Below are positions 17,554 through 26,563 of a stretch of DNA of 64,000 nt, piece after piece. Position numbers and translations under genes: made by a program. The first letter of the stretch is position 1, and the number at the start of each line of letters is the position of its first letter. This stretch comes from SLNP01 sp964568875. Lineage in GTDB: Bacteria > Bacteroidota > Bacteroidia > Bacteroidales > VadinHA17. The notes under the pieces were generated by a model. That model was not told the DNA's origin, did not search any database, and saw only the letters and a program-made list of their open reading frames with translations. The stretch is from NCBI GenBank assembly GCA_964568875.1, contig CAZMSH010000012.1:1-64000 (forward strand), read 5' to 3'.

Positions 17554-18491
17554 GGGTTGCGAATCATACCGACTGCATCTTCAGGGGTTTTACACAGCCA
17601 TTTGAATCCTGCTGCTTCAAGTGCTGTAGCTGACACGCGGTTACCGTTGAGCAGCATCGATGACATCTTACCCAGGATGATCTTAAGAAAAATGGCAGGG
17701 ATGCCGGCTCTGACAATAGGTTTACCTTTAATCCGGGCTATAGCGGTGATGAATTCCCTTTGTGTAACCTGCACGGGAGCTACTGCATTGATCGGGCCCT
17801 CCATGTTTGTATCAACGAGTGCTTTCATGTAAATACTGCAAAGATCGTCATTATATATCCATGGAAAATACTGTTTTCCTGAGCCGAACCAGAGAGCTTT
17901 ATGTAACCTGATCAGTGGCATTATCCTCTTCAGAAAGCCTCCTCTGGCTGAAACTATTATTCCTGTTCTGATCTTGACCGTTCTGATGCCCGATTTTCTG
18001 AAGAGGTCAGCAGCCTCTTCCCATTTTACACATGTCATCGCCAGGAAGTCTTTTCCGGCAGGAGACTCTTCAGTGAGGATCCTGGTGGCAGTATCATTGC
18101 CATAGTAACCCGTGGCAGACGATGAAATAAAGCATTTTACATCTGCACCCTCTTTCATTGCCGTATCAAACAGGAGTGTGGCAGTATCGACCCTTGATGA
18201 TAAAATTTCAGCTTTTCTCGCGGAGTTCCATCTTTTATCAGCAATTCCAGCTCCTGCGAGATGGATTATGTGGGTAATCCCGTTAAAAGCGGCAGTATCA
18301 ATATAACCGCTTTGAGGACTCCAGTAGTATGACGCCGTCTTGTGACGGGCAGGCTTCCTGCCTCTGTGAAGATGCACTACTTCCCATCCGGCAGCTTCAA
18401 GCCTGTTGGTCAAAGCTAATCCTGTCATTCCTCCCGAACCGGTAATAAGAACCCTGCCCTGTGGTTCGGTATTTACAGCCTTCTCTTTCAT
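17550..18491 (-). CDS. TIGR01777 family NAD(P)-binding epimerase-like protein
   Basis: Extended SDR-fold protein (313 aa) of the TIGR01777/SDR39U1 family, reaction unknown. The nucleotide-binding motif ITGSGGMTGLALTNRL is at residues 16-31. HIIHLAGAGIADKRW around residue 86 and SSATGYYGN around 125 are family signatures; the tyrosine of GYYG is the usual SDR catalytic position. The C-terminal DUF1731 part (VSATALEAAGFKW) is present. The start overlaps the stop of the upstream C_GCAxxG_C_C gene as ATGA, so both are probably translated together. Confidence 0.9.
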   Translation of the reverse strand: MKEKAVNTEPQGRVLITGSGGMTGLALTNRLEAAGWEVVHLHRGRKPARHKTASYYWSPQSGYIDTAAFNGITHIIHLAGAGIADKRWNSARKAEILSSRVDTATLLFDTAMKEGADVKCFISSSATGYYGNDTATRILTEESPAGKDFLAMTCVKWEEAADLFRKSGIRTVKIRTGIIVSARGGFLKRIMPLIRLHKALWFGSGKQYFPWIYNDDLCSIYMKALVDTNMEGPINAVAPVQVTQREFITAIARIKGKPIVRAGIPAIFLKIILGKMSSMLLNGNRVSATALEAAGFKWLCKTPEDAVGMIRNP

Positions 18492-18949
18492 CAGTATAGA
18501 ATATCTTGCAGTATTGAAACAGCATCAGCGACGCATTTGCTGCAAATGGCAACTTTTATGTCTGGTTGTTTTGATGCCTCTCTGCCTTCCTCTGTATTAA
18601 GGTCAACACCAATAAGTTCACGACACAATGTAGAGGGATTGAGTTTCAGGAACCTGTTTGTGAATTCCCTTACAAGTACAGCTATTTCGTTTTTGATAAG
18701 ATCGTCGGGAAGTTCCGCTCCGGCGGTTAGTCCGATAACCATATACGAACCGGTAACCGTTCCGCAGGTTCCCTGCAAACGCCCCATTCCTCCTCCGAAA
18801 CCGCAAGCTTGTCTGAGGGCAAGGTTCCTGTCTGGTGCTATCAGCTCGGGCCAGGCCATTAGTATTGATTGAGCGCAGTTGTACTTGTTATTGAAGGCTT
18901 CAAGAGCCAGAGATACTCGATAATTGGTTTCACTCTCTTTGTCTTTCAT
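18491..18949 (-). CDS. C_GCAxxG_C_C family redox-active protein
   Basis: Small cysteine-rich protein (152 aa from ATG 18949) of the C_GCAxxG_C_C family, whose members are thought to bind a metal or undergo redox chemistry. The pattern is visible as NCAQSIL (about 20), QACGFGGGMGRLQGTCGTVTG (about 52-72), LCRELIG (about 113) and ICSKCV (about 138). A longer frame beginning at TTG 18991 overlaps a -7 box and is rejected. It lies upstream of the TIGR01777 gene with an ATGA overlap. Its partner and substrate are unknown. Confidence 0.87.
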   Translation of the reverse strand: MKDKESETNYRVSLALEAFNNKYNCAQSILMAWPELIAPDRNLALRQACGFGGGMGRLQGTCGTVTGSYMVIGLTAGAELPDDLIKNEIAVLVREFTNRFLKLNPSTLCRELIGVDLNTEEGREASKQPDIKVAICSKCVADAVSILQDILY

Positions 18950-18988
18950 ATTCAAAGTTGTCTCAGTGAGATGATTCAAAGACAAATG

Positions 18989-18996
18989 CAAATTTA
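18989..18996 (-). promoter_or_regulatory. -7 box for the C_GCAxxG_C_C operon
   Basis: Plus-strand CAAATTTA reads TAAATTTG on the minus strand, an exact TAnnTTTG match, 39 bases upstream of ATG 18949. No convincing -33 element is seen. The box includes the alternative TTG start at 18991, which argues against that start. Confidence 0.45.
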
Positions 18997-19144
18997 AGAA
19001 TATATTATGACTATTTCGGAAGGAGACACTGTCAGTGTCATTATCACTCCTTATATTGCCACGCTGATGTTGGGAAAATTTGACAAAAAACCTTTACTTT
19101 TACCGCATTATAAAAGCTTAGGATTAATATATAAAGGGGTTATT

Positions 19145-20350
19145 ATGGCAAATCAGAAAAAGAACAGGGGAGTAATTGCAATTCTTACCGGAGGAGGTGA
19201 TGTTCCCGGCCTGAATCCTGCTATCAGGGCTGTAACTATCAGGGCCAATCGTGAGGGGTACAAGGTAATCGGACTCAGAAGAGGATGGGCCGGCATTATG
19301 GAGCTTAAAAGGGATGGCAAGGCAGACAACAGCGACTGTTACCAGATTCTTACCGATGATCTGGTCAATAAGGCCGGCCGTACAGGAGGCACATTCCTTC
19401 ATACATCAAGGACAAGGCCAAGCCACGTGTCAAAGGAAAGTGTTCCCGAACATCTGAAGGATAAATACCCCAATGACATAAACGATCTTACACCCGAGGT
19501 AGTAAAGAATCTCGAATGGCTGGGCGTAGATTATCTCATTCCGATAGGCGGAGATGATACTCTCAGCTACGGTGTTCACCTGTACAAGCAGGGAGTGAAG
19601 GTAGTCGCCATACCCAAGACGATGGACAATGATGTGCCTGGAACAGATTACTGCATAGGATTCAGTACATGTGTCACACGTACCATTCAGATGACTAACA
19701 GCCTGCGAACTTCTGCGGGATCTCATGAAAGAATTATGATACTTGAGGTTTTTGGCCGTTATGCAGGATTTACTGCTATGCTGCCTACTATGGCAGGTGC
19801 CGCCAACAGATGTGTAATACCAGAGTATAAGTTCGATATTGAGCATCTGACTGACCTCCTTGTTGAAGACCGTAATTTGAATCCAAGCAAGTATTCAGTG
19901 TTGCTGATTTCAGAGGGAGCCATGTTTAAGGGGGGTGAAATGATCTTTACCAGCAATGAAAAGGATGCTTATGGTCATGCTAAACTCGGAGGAATAGGTG
20001 ATGTGGTTTCAAATGAGATTAAGAACCTTACACATAAGTTTAATAAGGGAAAGACAATCAACATCATAAATCAGAAACTGGGTTATCTTGTAAGGGGTGG
20101 AGACCCCGATGCTGTAGATTCAATTGTTCCAATGGCATACGGTAACCTCGCCCTTGACCTTATTCTGAAGGGAATACACGGAAGAGTGGTTGTTCTGAAG
20201 AATGGAAGATATGACAACGTTCCGATAGATGTTGTGACAGCATCAAAGAAGGTGGTAAAGGTATCTGATTACTATAATACTGAGCGGTTAAGGCCATTCT
20301 ACCATAGTTTTGAGATGAAGCCTTTCTTCCTGATGGCAGCTGAGTATTGA
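19145..20350 (+). CDS. 6-phosphofructokinase, predicted pyrophosphate-dependent
   Basis: Phosphofructokinase of glycolysis, 401 aa from ATG 19145, which is preceded by a GGGG Shine-Dalgarno-like run. The N-terminal extension to 19007 is not protein-like. The glycine-rich LTGGGDVPGLN and the catalytic loop TMDND (D161, D163) are intact. The two positions that separate donor types carry Asp138 in GGDDT and Lys158 in PKTMDND, where ATP enzymes have Gly-Gly. This pairing is known from PPi-PFKs, so pyrophosphate is the likely phosphoryl donor and the reaction would be reversible. Length fits the longer non-allosteric group. Confidence 0.93.
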   Translation: MANQKKNRGVIAILTGGGDVPGLNPAIRAVTIRANREGYKVIGLRRGWAGIMELKRDGKADNSDCYQILTDDLVNKAGRTGGTFLHTSRTRPSHVSKESVPEHLKDKYPNDINDLTPEVVKNLEWLGVDYLIPIGGDDTLSYGVHLYKQGVKVVAIPKTMDNDVPGTDYCIGFSTCVTRTIQMTNSLRTSAGSHERIMILEVFGRYAGFTAMLPTMAGAANRCVIPEYKFDIEHLTDLLVEDRNLNPSKYSVLLISEGAMFKGGEMIFTSNEKDAYGHAKLGGIGDVVSNEIKNLTHKFNKGKTINIINQKLGYLVRGGDPDAVDSIVPMAYGNLALDLILKGIHGRVVVLKNGRYDNVPIDVVTASKKVVKVSDYYNTERLRPFYHSFEMKPFFLMAAEY

Positions 20351-20390
20351 TGTTGACTAAAGACTTATAAGTGAAGCACCATAGCTGTCA

Positions 20391-21335
20391 TTGACAAATA
20401 ATGTTCAGTTGGAGAAGGGAACTGTAGTAAAATCGACAGGTAAAGCGTATAATGTCCGCACTTCAGGTGGAGAGGTTATTTCATGCTCCATAAAAGGAAG
20501 GTTCAGGACGAGAGAAATAAAAACCACTAATCCTCTGGCTGTAGGTGATCAGGTTGCCTTTTCAAGAACAACCGGCACAAATGAAGGTGTGATTTTTGAG
20601 CTGGAGCCCCGTCGTAACTATATCATAAGAAAAGCGTCTAACCTTTCCCATGAAGCACAAATTATTGCCGCAAATCTCGATCAGGCAATCATTATGGTTT
20701 CAATGGCAAATCCTGAGACACCAATAGAGTTCATTGACAGGTTCCTTGTAACCGCCGAGGCTTACTCCATACCGGCTGTTGTAATGTTTAACAAGACTGA
20801 TTTGTACGATGATGACGCCTCAGATCTACATAAATATCTTGTAAAACTGTATGAAGGTATTGGCTATCAGACCATTTCATTATCAGTAGCAACCGGTTTC
20901 AATACCGGTAAGCTTGAATCGCTGCTTATGGATAAGGTCTCTCTTCTGTCAGGAAATTCAGGTGTAGGGAAATCATCGATGCTGAACCTGCTGAACCCTT
21001 CCCTGAGACTTAAAACTAAAGAGGTTTCCGATTATCACAGGCAGGGAAAGCATGCCACGACTTTTCCCGAGATGCATTTTATGCCATTCGGCGGCGCAGT
21101 GATTGATACTCCCGGAATAAGGGGATTTGGTGTGATTGACCTGGAAAAGGGCGAGACCTATCATTTTTTCCCTGAGATATTCAGGGTGGCAGCCAACTGC
21201 CGGTTTCATAATTGTTTACATGTAAATGAGCCCGGATGTGCAGTTATCGAAGCCCTTGACAGCGGATCTGTGGCATGGAGCAGGTATAGAAGCTACATAA
21301 GTATTCTCGAGGGAGACGATAGCAAATACAGATGA
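20391..21335 (+). CDS. rsgA: Ribosome small subunit-dependent GTPase RsgA
   Basis: Circularly permuted GTPase (about 314 aa) that checks late 30S assembly. An N-terminal OB domain is followed by G4 (FNKTDLYD, about 139), G1 (GNSGVGKSSMLN, about 191) and G3 (DTPGIRGFG, about 239), in the permuted order. A C-terminal zinc site follows (CRFHNCLHVNEPGC). No ATG is available near the expected start; TTG 20391 gives the listed length and a TTG about 18 bases later is an alternative. It lies 40 bases after pfk. Confidence 0.94.
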   Translation: MTNNVQLEKGTVVKSTGKAYNVRTSGGEVISCSIKGRFRTREIKTTNPLAVGDQVAFSRTTGTNEGVIFELEPRRNYIIRKASNLSHEAQIIAANLDQAIIMVSMANPETPIEFIDRFLVTAEAYSIPAVVMFNKTDLYDDDASDLHKYLVKLYEGIGYQTISLSVATGFNTGKLESLLMDKVSLLSGNSGVGKSSMLNLLNPSLRLKTKEVSDYHRQGKHATTFPEMHFMPFGGAVIDTPGIRGFGVIDLEKGETYHFFPEIFRVAANCRFHNCLHVNEPGCAVIEALDSGSVAWSRYRSYISILEGDDSKYR

Positions 21336-21336
21336 T

Positions 21337-21368
21337 TTTGAATATCTTGTTTATTAACCATAACTTTA
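21337..21368 (+). promoter_or_regulatory. Promoter of the degenerate hybrid kinase gene
   Basis: TTTG at 21337-21340, a 20-base spacer and TAACTTTA at 21361-21368 fit the Bacteroidetes -33/-7 arrangement with one mismatch in the last base. The box ends 28 bases before the start codon. It begins two bases after the rsgA stop, so the kinase gene can be expressed independently of rsgA. Confidence 0.55.
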
Positions 21369-21396
21369 TATCCATCCTGAAATCAAAATTCTTAAC

Positions 21397-24294
21397 ATGA
21401 GAAGAGCAACAATAATCTCCTTGATCCTGCTGATTATTACGGGGGTGGCAAATTACTTTTACTTTTCAGGTCTCTATCACAACCAGATCAGGTACATATC
21501 AGATCTTCTCGACCGCCAGGTGCAGATGACCGGACAGGAAGTGGATGAGTTCAACACTTTTATTACCAGCGATCTTTCAAAGATAGATTTCTCAGAAGAT
21601 ATCACCAGTTTTTTCGATGACCCCGAGGTAAACCGAAGGACTACTGAAAGGCTTAAGCTTTATTATATTAAATATCAGGACTTTATCACAAGTATCTCTA
21701 TTATCAATAACAAGACTGACGTCTTCAATATGACTCTTGATGAGTCAAGGGAGGGCTTCCGTAGGGGTGTATTTACCAGTGATGATTACTGGCTTGTCAA
21801 TACTTTCCAGACACATGAACAGCAAAAGATCTATGAACAGGAGATATTAGCAGAAGAGGGATCCAGATCTTATTATTATCAGCCGGTTGTTGATCCTGCG
21901 GGTAATGTTGTGGCAAATTTCAGAATATCAGTCGATCATAACAAATACTTTACGTACCTCTTTGAGAGATTCAAGACGGAACAATACCAATGGCAATGGC
22001 TTGTCAGTGAGAGTGGAGAAATTTTACAGGATAATCTCAATGAAGCATACCAGGGAAGTAAGATAACCTACCACAATATTGACAGGATCATTTCTTCCAT
22101 AACTGACGGTTCTACCGGAAATATCAGGCACAGGGTGGATATTGACAATGAAAGCCATACAATCATATCCTCATTTTGTCCCGTCAGCCTGTTGGCAGGC
22201 ATGGAATACGGTATTGTCTTTTCAGCTCCAACTGACTTTTTCCAGAGCTTTATAAAGAGAAACTCAACCCTGGTAGGGGGACTTAATCTGTTAATGATCC
22301 TGGTGATTATTTTTCTTTTCCGCATTTCCGCTAATCGCGAAAAGTCTATGATGATAGGAACCGGGGAGGCAGAAGAGATGCTTAATCGTCTTATTGATGA
22401 AATGCCGGTAGGTGTTGTAATACACAACAGTGACAGGGAAGTCCTCAAAGCAAACCTTTTGTCGGCGGGATTTTATAATTACAGGAGCGAGGGTGAGATG
22501 CGGGGTACGATACTGAAGCAGACCGGGGTTTCAAATGAATCAGATTATTTCTCAAAGAATCTTGGCGGCAAGTTCAGTCCCGAGCAGTTTGTAATAATAC
22601 CAGGTGATTCAGGGGAAAGAGTGCTTTTGCGTAACAGCATACCTGTCAGGTATATGGATCAGGAGGCTGAGATGGAAATTCTCATCGATGTTACAATACT
22701 TGAAGCTGCCAGGAAACAGGAGGAAATGTCCAATATGGCTAAGTCAGAGTTTCTTGCGAGAATGAGCTATGAAATCAGGACACCTCTGAACGGTATAATT
22801 GGCATGACTGATCTGCTGACAAATTACAAGCTTGACAGTGGGGCATCGGAAATGGTTCGGATACTGCGCCGTTCATCGGAGTTATTATTGCAGATCGTTA
22901 ACAACATTCTTGACTTCTCAAATATTGAAATGGGAAGAATGATAATTGATGAAAGGCCCTTTAATCTTCATAATGAACTTAGCTATTGTATTGACCTTGC
23001 TTACAGCAGGCTGGATGGTAAAGAGATAAAAATCATTTCTGAGATAGCTGAAGATGTTCCTGAAAAAGTGATAGGAGATTCATTCAGGCTTCGCCAGATC
23101 TTATCCAATCTTATCCAATTCGCTGTGCAGAGTACGGATTCAGGAAGAATCGTTGTTTCGTGCCGCAATAAATTAGCAGATAAAGGTGTCCTGACACTTG
23201 AGTTTAATATAAAGGATAGCGGCCGGGGATATGACAAAGCCGAGCTCAGAAATCTTTTCCGGGATTATATGCATGAAGAACCTCTTTCTTCAGAACAATT
23301 AGATGGTGTAAACCTGGGCACGTCACTTGCAAATCAGATGGTACGTATAATGGGAGGTGAGCTTATTGCATCATCGCCGTCAGGCCTGACCGGGGATCCG
23401 AAGCATCCGGGAACCAGCATCCTTTTTACGGTAAACTTTTACTCTGATGACCTGGTGCAGAAATCATATGATCGGGACAGTATAACTTCCTTAAAAGATG
23501 TCAGGGTATTGGTAATAACAGGTATGCAGGATCGCGATGAAGAGTTGCTTGCACTATTCCATAAAAAGGGCATAAGTGCTACCATGACAACATACAACCG
23601 ATCGACAGTTAACCAGATTAAGGCAAACTTTGATTTGGCAGAAGAAAGCTACAACCTGCTGGTAATAATGGATGATGAGGATATCAAAGGTTTTGAAGTC
23701 GCGGAAGCCATTATGCTTAACGATCTTCACACCAAATCTGCGATATTGATGGTAAGCGCAACGGATGAGAAAGGTAATTATCTGAGATGCAGAAAAATGG
23801 GTGTCGACCATTATCTTATTAAACCTGTTAGTGAGGAGGAGCTGACAGAAGTCCTTACTCTTTCATTCCCTTTGCTTCCCCTCAAAACACATCATGTTTC
23901 AGATAAGCCTCTGGCCTCACTGAATATTCTTGTTGTAGAGGACAATAAGCTAAACACGAAGGTGATAGGAGGTATGCTTCGTTCATTAGGGCATGAACCT
24001 GATTTTGCAGAAAATGGAGTAGAGGCTTGTAGTATGACAGAAAGCAAGGTTTACGATATAATATTTATGGACTTGATAATGCCGGATATGGATGGCTATG
24101 AAGCATCAAGGAATATACTGGCACATAATAGTGATGTGATAATTGTTGCCTTAACAGCTGACAATATGCCTGATTCGCGTAAAAAAGCAGAAATGTCAGG
24201 CATAGTTGAGTTTTTGGGTAAGCCTGTCAGGATTGAGCAGTTACGACATTTATTGAGAAAGTATTTTGAATCAAGCGGAACCGATGCCAGTTGA
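21397..24294 (+). CDS. Hybrid histidine kinase with degenerate kinase core (pseudokinase)
   Basis: Membrane sensor of hybrid-kinase architecture (965 aa). TM1 is about residues 5-25, then a periplasmic sensor of about 260 residues, TM2 about 291-311 and a PAS-like region about 325-430. The HisKA motif reads MSYEIRTPLNGI, so Tyr458 replaces the phospho-acceptor His. In the ATPase domain the second N-box Asn is Phe (NLIQFAVQST) and the G2 loop is NLGTSL instead of GxGLGL; the G1 motif DSGRG remains. REC1 has no acidic pair and lacks a clear acceptor Asp. REC2 is complete (VVEDN, MDLIMPDMDG, ALTAD, GKP). Autophosphorylation is therefore unlikely; REC2 may be phosphorylated by another kinase. It overlaps mnmH. 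Confidence 0.9.
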   Translation: MRRATIISLILLIITGVANYFYFSGLYHNQIRYISDLLDRQVQMTGQEVDEFNTFITSDLSKIDFSEDITSFFDDPEVNRRTTERLKLYYIKYQDFITSISIINNKTDVFNMTLDESREGFRRGVFTSDDYWLVNTFQTHEQQKIYEQEILAEEGSRSYYYQPVVDPAGNVVANFRISVDHNKYFTYLFERFKTEQYQWQWLVSESGEILQDNLNEAYQGSKITYHNIDRIISSITDGSTGNIRHRVDIDNESHTIISSFCPVSLLAGMEYGIVFSAPTDFFQSFIKRNSTLVGGLNLLMILVIIFLFRISANREKSMMIGTGEAEEMLNRLIDEMPVGVVIHNSDREVLKANLLSAGFYNYRSEGEMRGTILKQTGVSNESDYFSKNLGGKFSPEQFVIIPGDSGERVLLRNSIPVRYMDQEAEMEILIDVTILEAARKQEEMSNMAKSEFLARMSYEIRTPLNGIIGMTDLLTNYKLDSGASEMVRILRRSSELLLQIVNNILDFSNIEMGRMIIDERPFNLHNELSYCIDLAYSRLDGKEIKIISEIAEDVPEKVIGDSFRLRQILSNLIQFAVQSTDSGRIVVSCRNKLADKGVLTLEFNIKDSGRGYDKAELRNLFRDYMHEEPLSSEQLDGVNLGTSLANQMVRIMGGELIASSPSGLTGDPKHPGTSILFTVNFYSDDLVQKSYDRDSITSLKDVRVLVITGMQDRDEELLALFHKKGISATMTTYNRSTVNQIKANFDLAEESYNLLVIMDDEDIKGFEVAEAIMLNDLHTKSAILMVSATDEKGNYLRCRKMGVDHYLIKPVSEEELTEVLTLSFPLLPLKTHHVSDKPLASLNILVVEDNKLNTKVIGGMLRSLGHEPDFAENGVEACSMTESKVYDIIFMDLIMPDMDGYEASRNILAHNSDVIIVALTADNMPDSRKKAEMSGIVEFLGKPVRIEQLRHLLRKYFESSGTDAS

Positions 24295-25321
24295 AACGAT
24301 CGAGCCGGACGAGTTCCTGAAATATTGCGGTAAATACCCGGTTGTTGACACGCGTACTCCATCGGAGTTTTTTTCGGGACATATTCCGGGAGCTGTCAAT
24401 ATACCTCTTTTCAGCGACGACGAAAGAGCAGCAGTAGGTCTTGCCTACAAAAGAAAAGGACGTGTTGAGGCGATAATCAAGGGTCTGGGTTATGCCGGCC
24501 CAAAGCTTCAGTCAAAACTCATGGATGCGCAGCGGGTGGCATCTGATGGTAAACTGATGATTTATTGCTGGAGAGGCGGGATGCGTTCTGAGTCAATGGC
24601 ATGGCTTTTTTCTGTTGCAGGGTTGAAAGTATTCAGGCTTAGTGGTGGATACAAGGCTTACAGGCACAGTATCCTGGATAATCTGGCTATTAAACGGAAA
24701 ACATTGATACTTGGAGGTCTCACAGGAAGTGGGAAAACAGCTATTCTGAAAGTTCTGGCTGAAAGAGGTGAGCAGGTTGTCGACCTTGAAGCGCTGGCGC
24801 ACCACCGGGGTTCTGCATTCGGCTCGCTTGGACAGGAGAGTCAGCCTTCAACCGAGCATTTTGCGAATATTCTTTTCGACGCCTGGAAAGATTTTGATTA
24901 TGACAGAACAATATGGCTGGAGGATGAGAGCAGAAATATCGGCAGTGTCTTTCTGCCCGAACAGTTCTGGAGGAATATGCAGGAATCTGCAGAAATTGCC
25001 CTGGTATCTGAGCCTCAGGTAAGACTTCCCAGGCTGGTTCGGGAGTATTCGGTATTTCCCCCTGAACAGCTGAGGGAGTCAGTAAGAAAGATATCCAGGA
25101 GACTGGGTGGGGATCGTACGCGGGAGGCTTTGGAGGCAATAGATATCGGTGATTTTGAAAAGGCAGCCTCAATAACCCTGGAATATTACGATAAAGCATA
25201 TTTCCATTCCCTCAGCCAACATCCTTCAAACCTTGTATGCCGGCTTGAAACCAACACTGATAATGCGGAAGAGAACGCTGATCTCGTGCTTGAAATGGCC
25301 CGCCTAAAAGGTTTATTATGA
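24284..25321 (+). CDS. mnmH: tRNA 2-selenouridine synthase MnmH
   Basis: Enzyme (345 aa) that geranylates and selenates 2-thiouridine at the wobble position of tRNA. The N-terminal rhodanese domain contains the active cysteine C95 in YCWRGGMRSESMAW, and the C-terminal P-loop domain has LGGLTGSGKTAIL near residue 145. Start ATG 24284 overlaps the kinase gene by 11 bases; ATG 24266 is also in frame but adds six residues of low likelihood. The stop overlaps the convergent U32 stop by six bases. Selenation would need a SelD selenophosphate synthetase elsewhere in the genome. Confidence 0.92.
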   Translation: MPVETIEPDEFLKYCGKYPVVDTRTPSEFFSGHIPGAVNIPLFSDDERAAVGLAYKRKGRVEAIIKGLGYAGPKLQSKLMDAQRVASDGKLMIYCWRGGMRSESMAWLFSVAGLKVFRLSGGYKAYRHSILDNLAIKRKTLILGGLTGSGKTAILKVLAERGEQVVDLEALAHHRGSAFGSLGQESQPSTEHFANILFDAWKDFDYDRTIWLEDESRNIGSVFLPEQFWRNMQESAEIALVSEPQVRLPRLVREYSVFPPEQLRESVRKISRRLGGDRTREALEAIDIGDFEKAASITLEYYDKAYFHSLSQHPSNLVCRLETNTDNAEENADLVLEMARLKGLL

Positions 25322-26563
25322 TCTTTCCTGCTCACTCCAAAGGAATATCTTGTCTGACCTTCTGAGGAACTCTTCAACAGGTATGGAGCAGAACTCACCT
25401 TTACGTGCTGTTTTGACTCCTTTAAGATCGACCCTTATCTCCTTAATTGTGTATTCCAGACTACCTGTGGTAGGTCCTGATATTAGAATGGAGTCACCAA
25501 TGCTCAGGTCACCGGTTTCAAGTTTAATCTCCGCTACTTTTGACTTTGCGAAGTAGTTGGTCACTTTGCCAAGATACGTCTTTCTCCTTGTTGCAGAGGA
25601 GCCATATCTGGAGCTCCATTCCCCGAGTCTCTGCCCAAGGTAGTACCCATCCCAGAAACCCCTGTTGAAGACACCTGCCAGTCTGGCTCTCCACGCCTCT
25701 ATCTTTTCCTGGGTATAGGTCCCCTCAAGAACTGAGTTAAGAGCCTCATTATAGCATTCTGTGACTGTCCTGACATATTCCCCTGACCGGGCACGGCCTT
25801 CAATCTTCATCACCCTGACTCCCGAATCAACAATTTTGTTTAAAAACCCGATGGTGCATAAGTCCTTGGGAGACATTATGTATTCATTATCTATTTCAAG
25901 CTCATGGCCGGTTTCTTTTTCAGTTACTATGTATCCCTTGCGGCATGTTTGCCAGCAGGTGCCTCTGTTAGCAGAAGTGTTATTCTCATGCAGGCTGAGA
26001 TAGCACTTGCCCGATACGGCCATGCAGAGGGCCCCGTGGATAAATATTTCTATCCTGACCTCCCTGCCTGATGGCCCTGTGATTTTACCCGTTGTGATAT
26101 TATCATAAATGGTTCTTACCTGGTCGAGGTTCAGCTCCCTGGCCAAAACGATAACGTCGGCAAATCTTGAATAGAACCGTAAAGCCTCACTGTTGGTTAT
26201 GTTCACCTGGGTAGAGAGATGTACCTCGGCCCCTGCGCTTACGGCATATTCAATCACAGCTATATCTGATGCAATTATGGCACTGACACCGCTTTTTACA
26301 GCCGCGTCAACTACCTGTCTCATCAGGTTCAGTTCGCGATCGTAAACCACAATATTAACAGTCAGATAAGTTTTAACTCCCTTTTCATTACATAACGAAA
26401 CAATACCCGGCAGGTCGTCAATGGAAAAATTGTTTGCCGACCCTGCTCTCATATTGAGATGGTCTATACCGAAGTAAACAGCGTCTGCACCTCCCTGTAT
26501 TGCCGCTGTCAGTGATTCGTACGAACCTGCGGGGGACATTATCTCAAAATCTGATCTATTCAT
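25316..26563 (-). CDS. U32 peptidase-family protein (RNA hydroxylation type)
   Basis: Member of the U32 family (415 aa). Characterised relatives TrhP (YegQ) and RlhA act in tRNA or rRNA hydroxylation rather than proteolysis. The family core is visible in SPAGSYESLTAAIQGGADAVYFG (about 9-31) and the cysteine set GALCMAVSGKCYLS with NRGTCWQTCRKGY (about 178-210), which fits a Fe-S cluster. Length is nearer to TrhP (about 450 aa) than to RlhA. The start overlaps the stop of the upstream histidine kinase gene (ATGA), and the pair closes a five-gene minus-strand run. Confidence 0.88.
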   Translation of the reverse strand: MNRSDFEIMSPAGSYESLTAAIQGGADAVYFGIDHLNMRAGSANNFSIDDLPGIVSLCNEKGVKTYLTVNIVVYDRELNLMRQVVDAAVKSGVSAIIASDIAVIEYAVSAGAEVHLSTQVNITNSEALRFYSRFADVIVLARELNLDQVRTIYDNITTGKITGPSGREVRIEIFIHGALCMAVSGKCYLSLHENNTSANRGTCWQTCRKGYIVTEKETGHELEIDNEYIMSPKDLCTIGFLNKIVDSGVRVMKIEGRARSGEYVRTVTECYNEALNSVLEGTYTQEKIEAWRARLAGVFNRGFWDGYYLGQRLGEWSSRYGSSATRRKTYLGKVTNYFAKSKVAEIKLETGDLSIGDSILISGPTTGSLEYTIKEIRVDLKGVKTARKGEFCSIPVEEFLRRSDKIFLWSEQERS

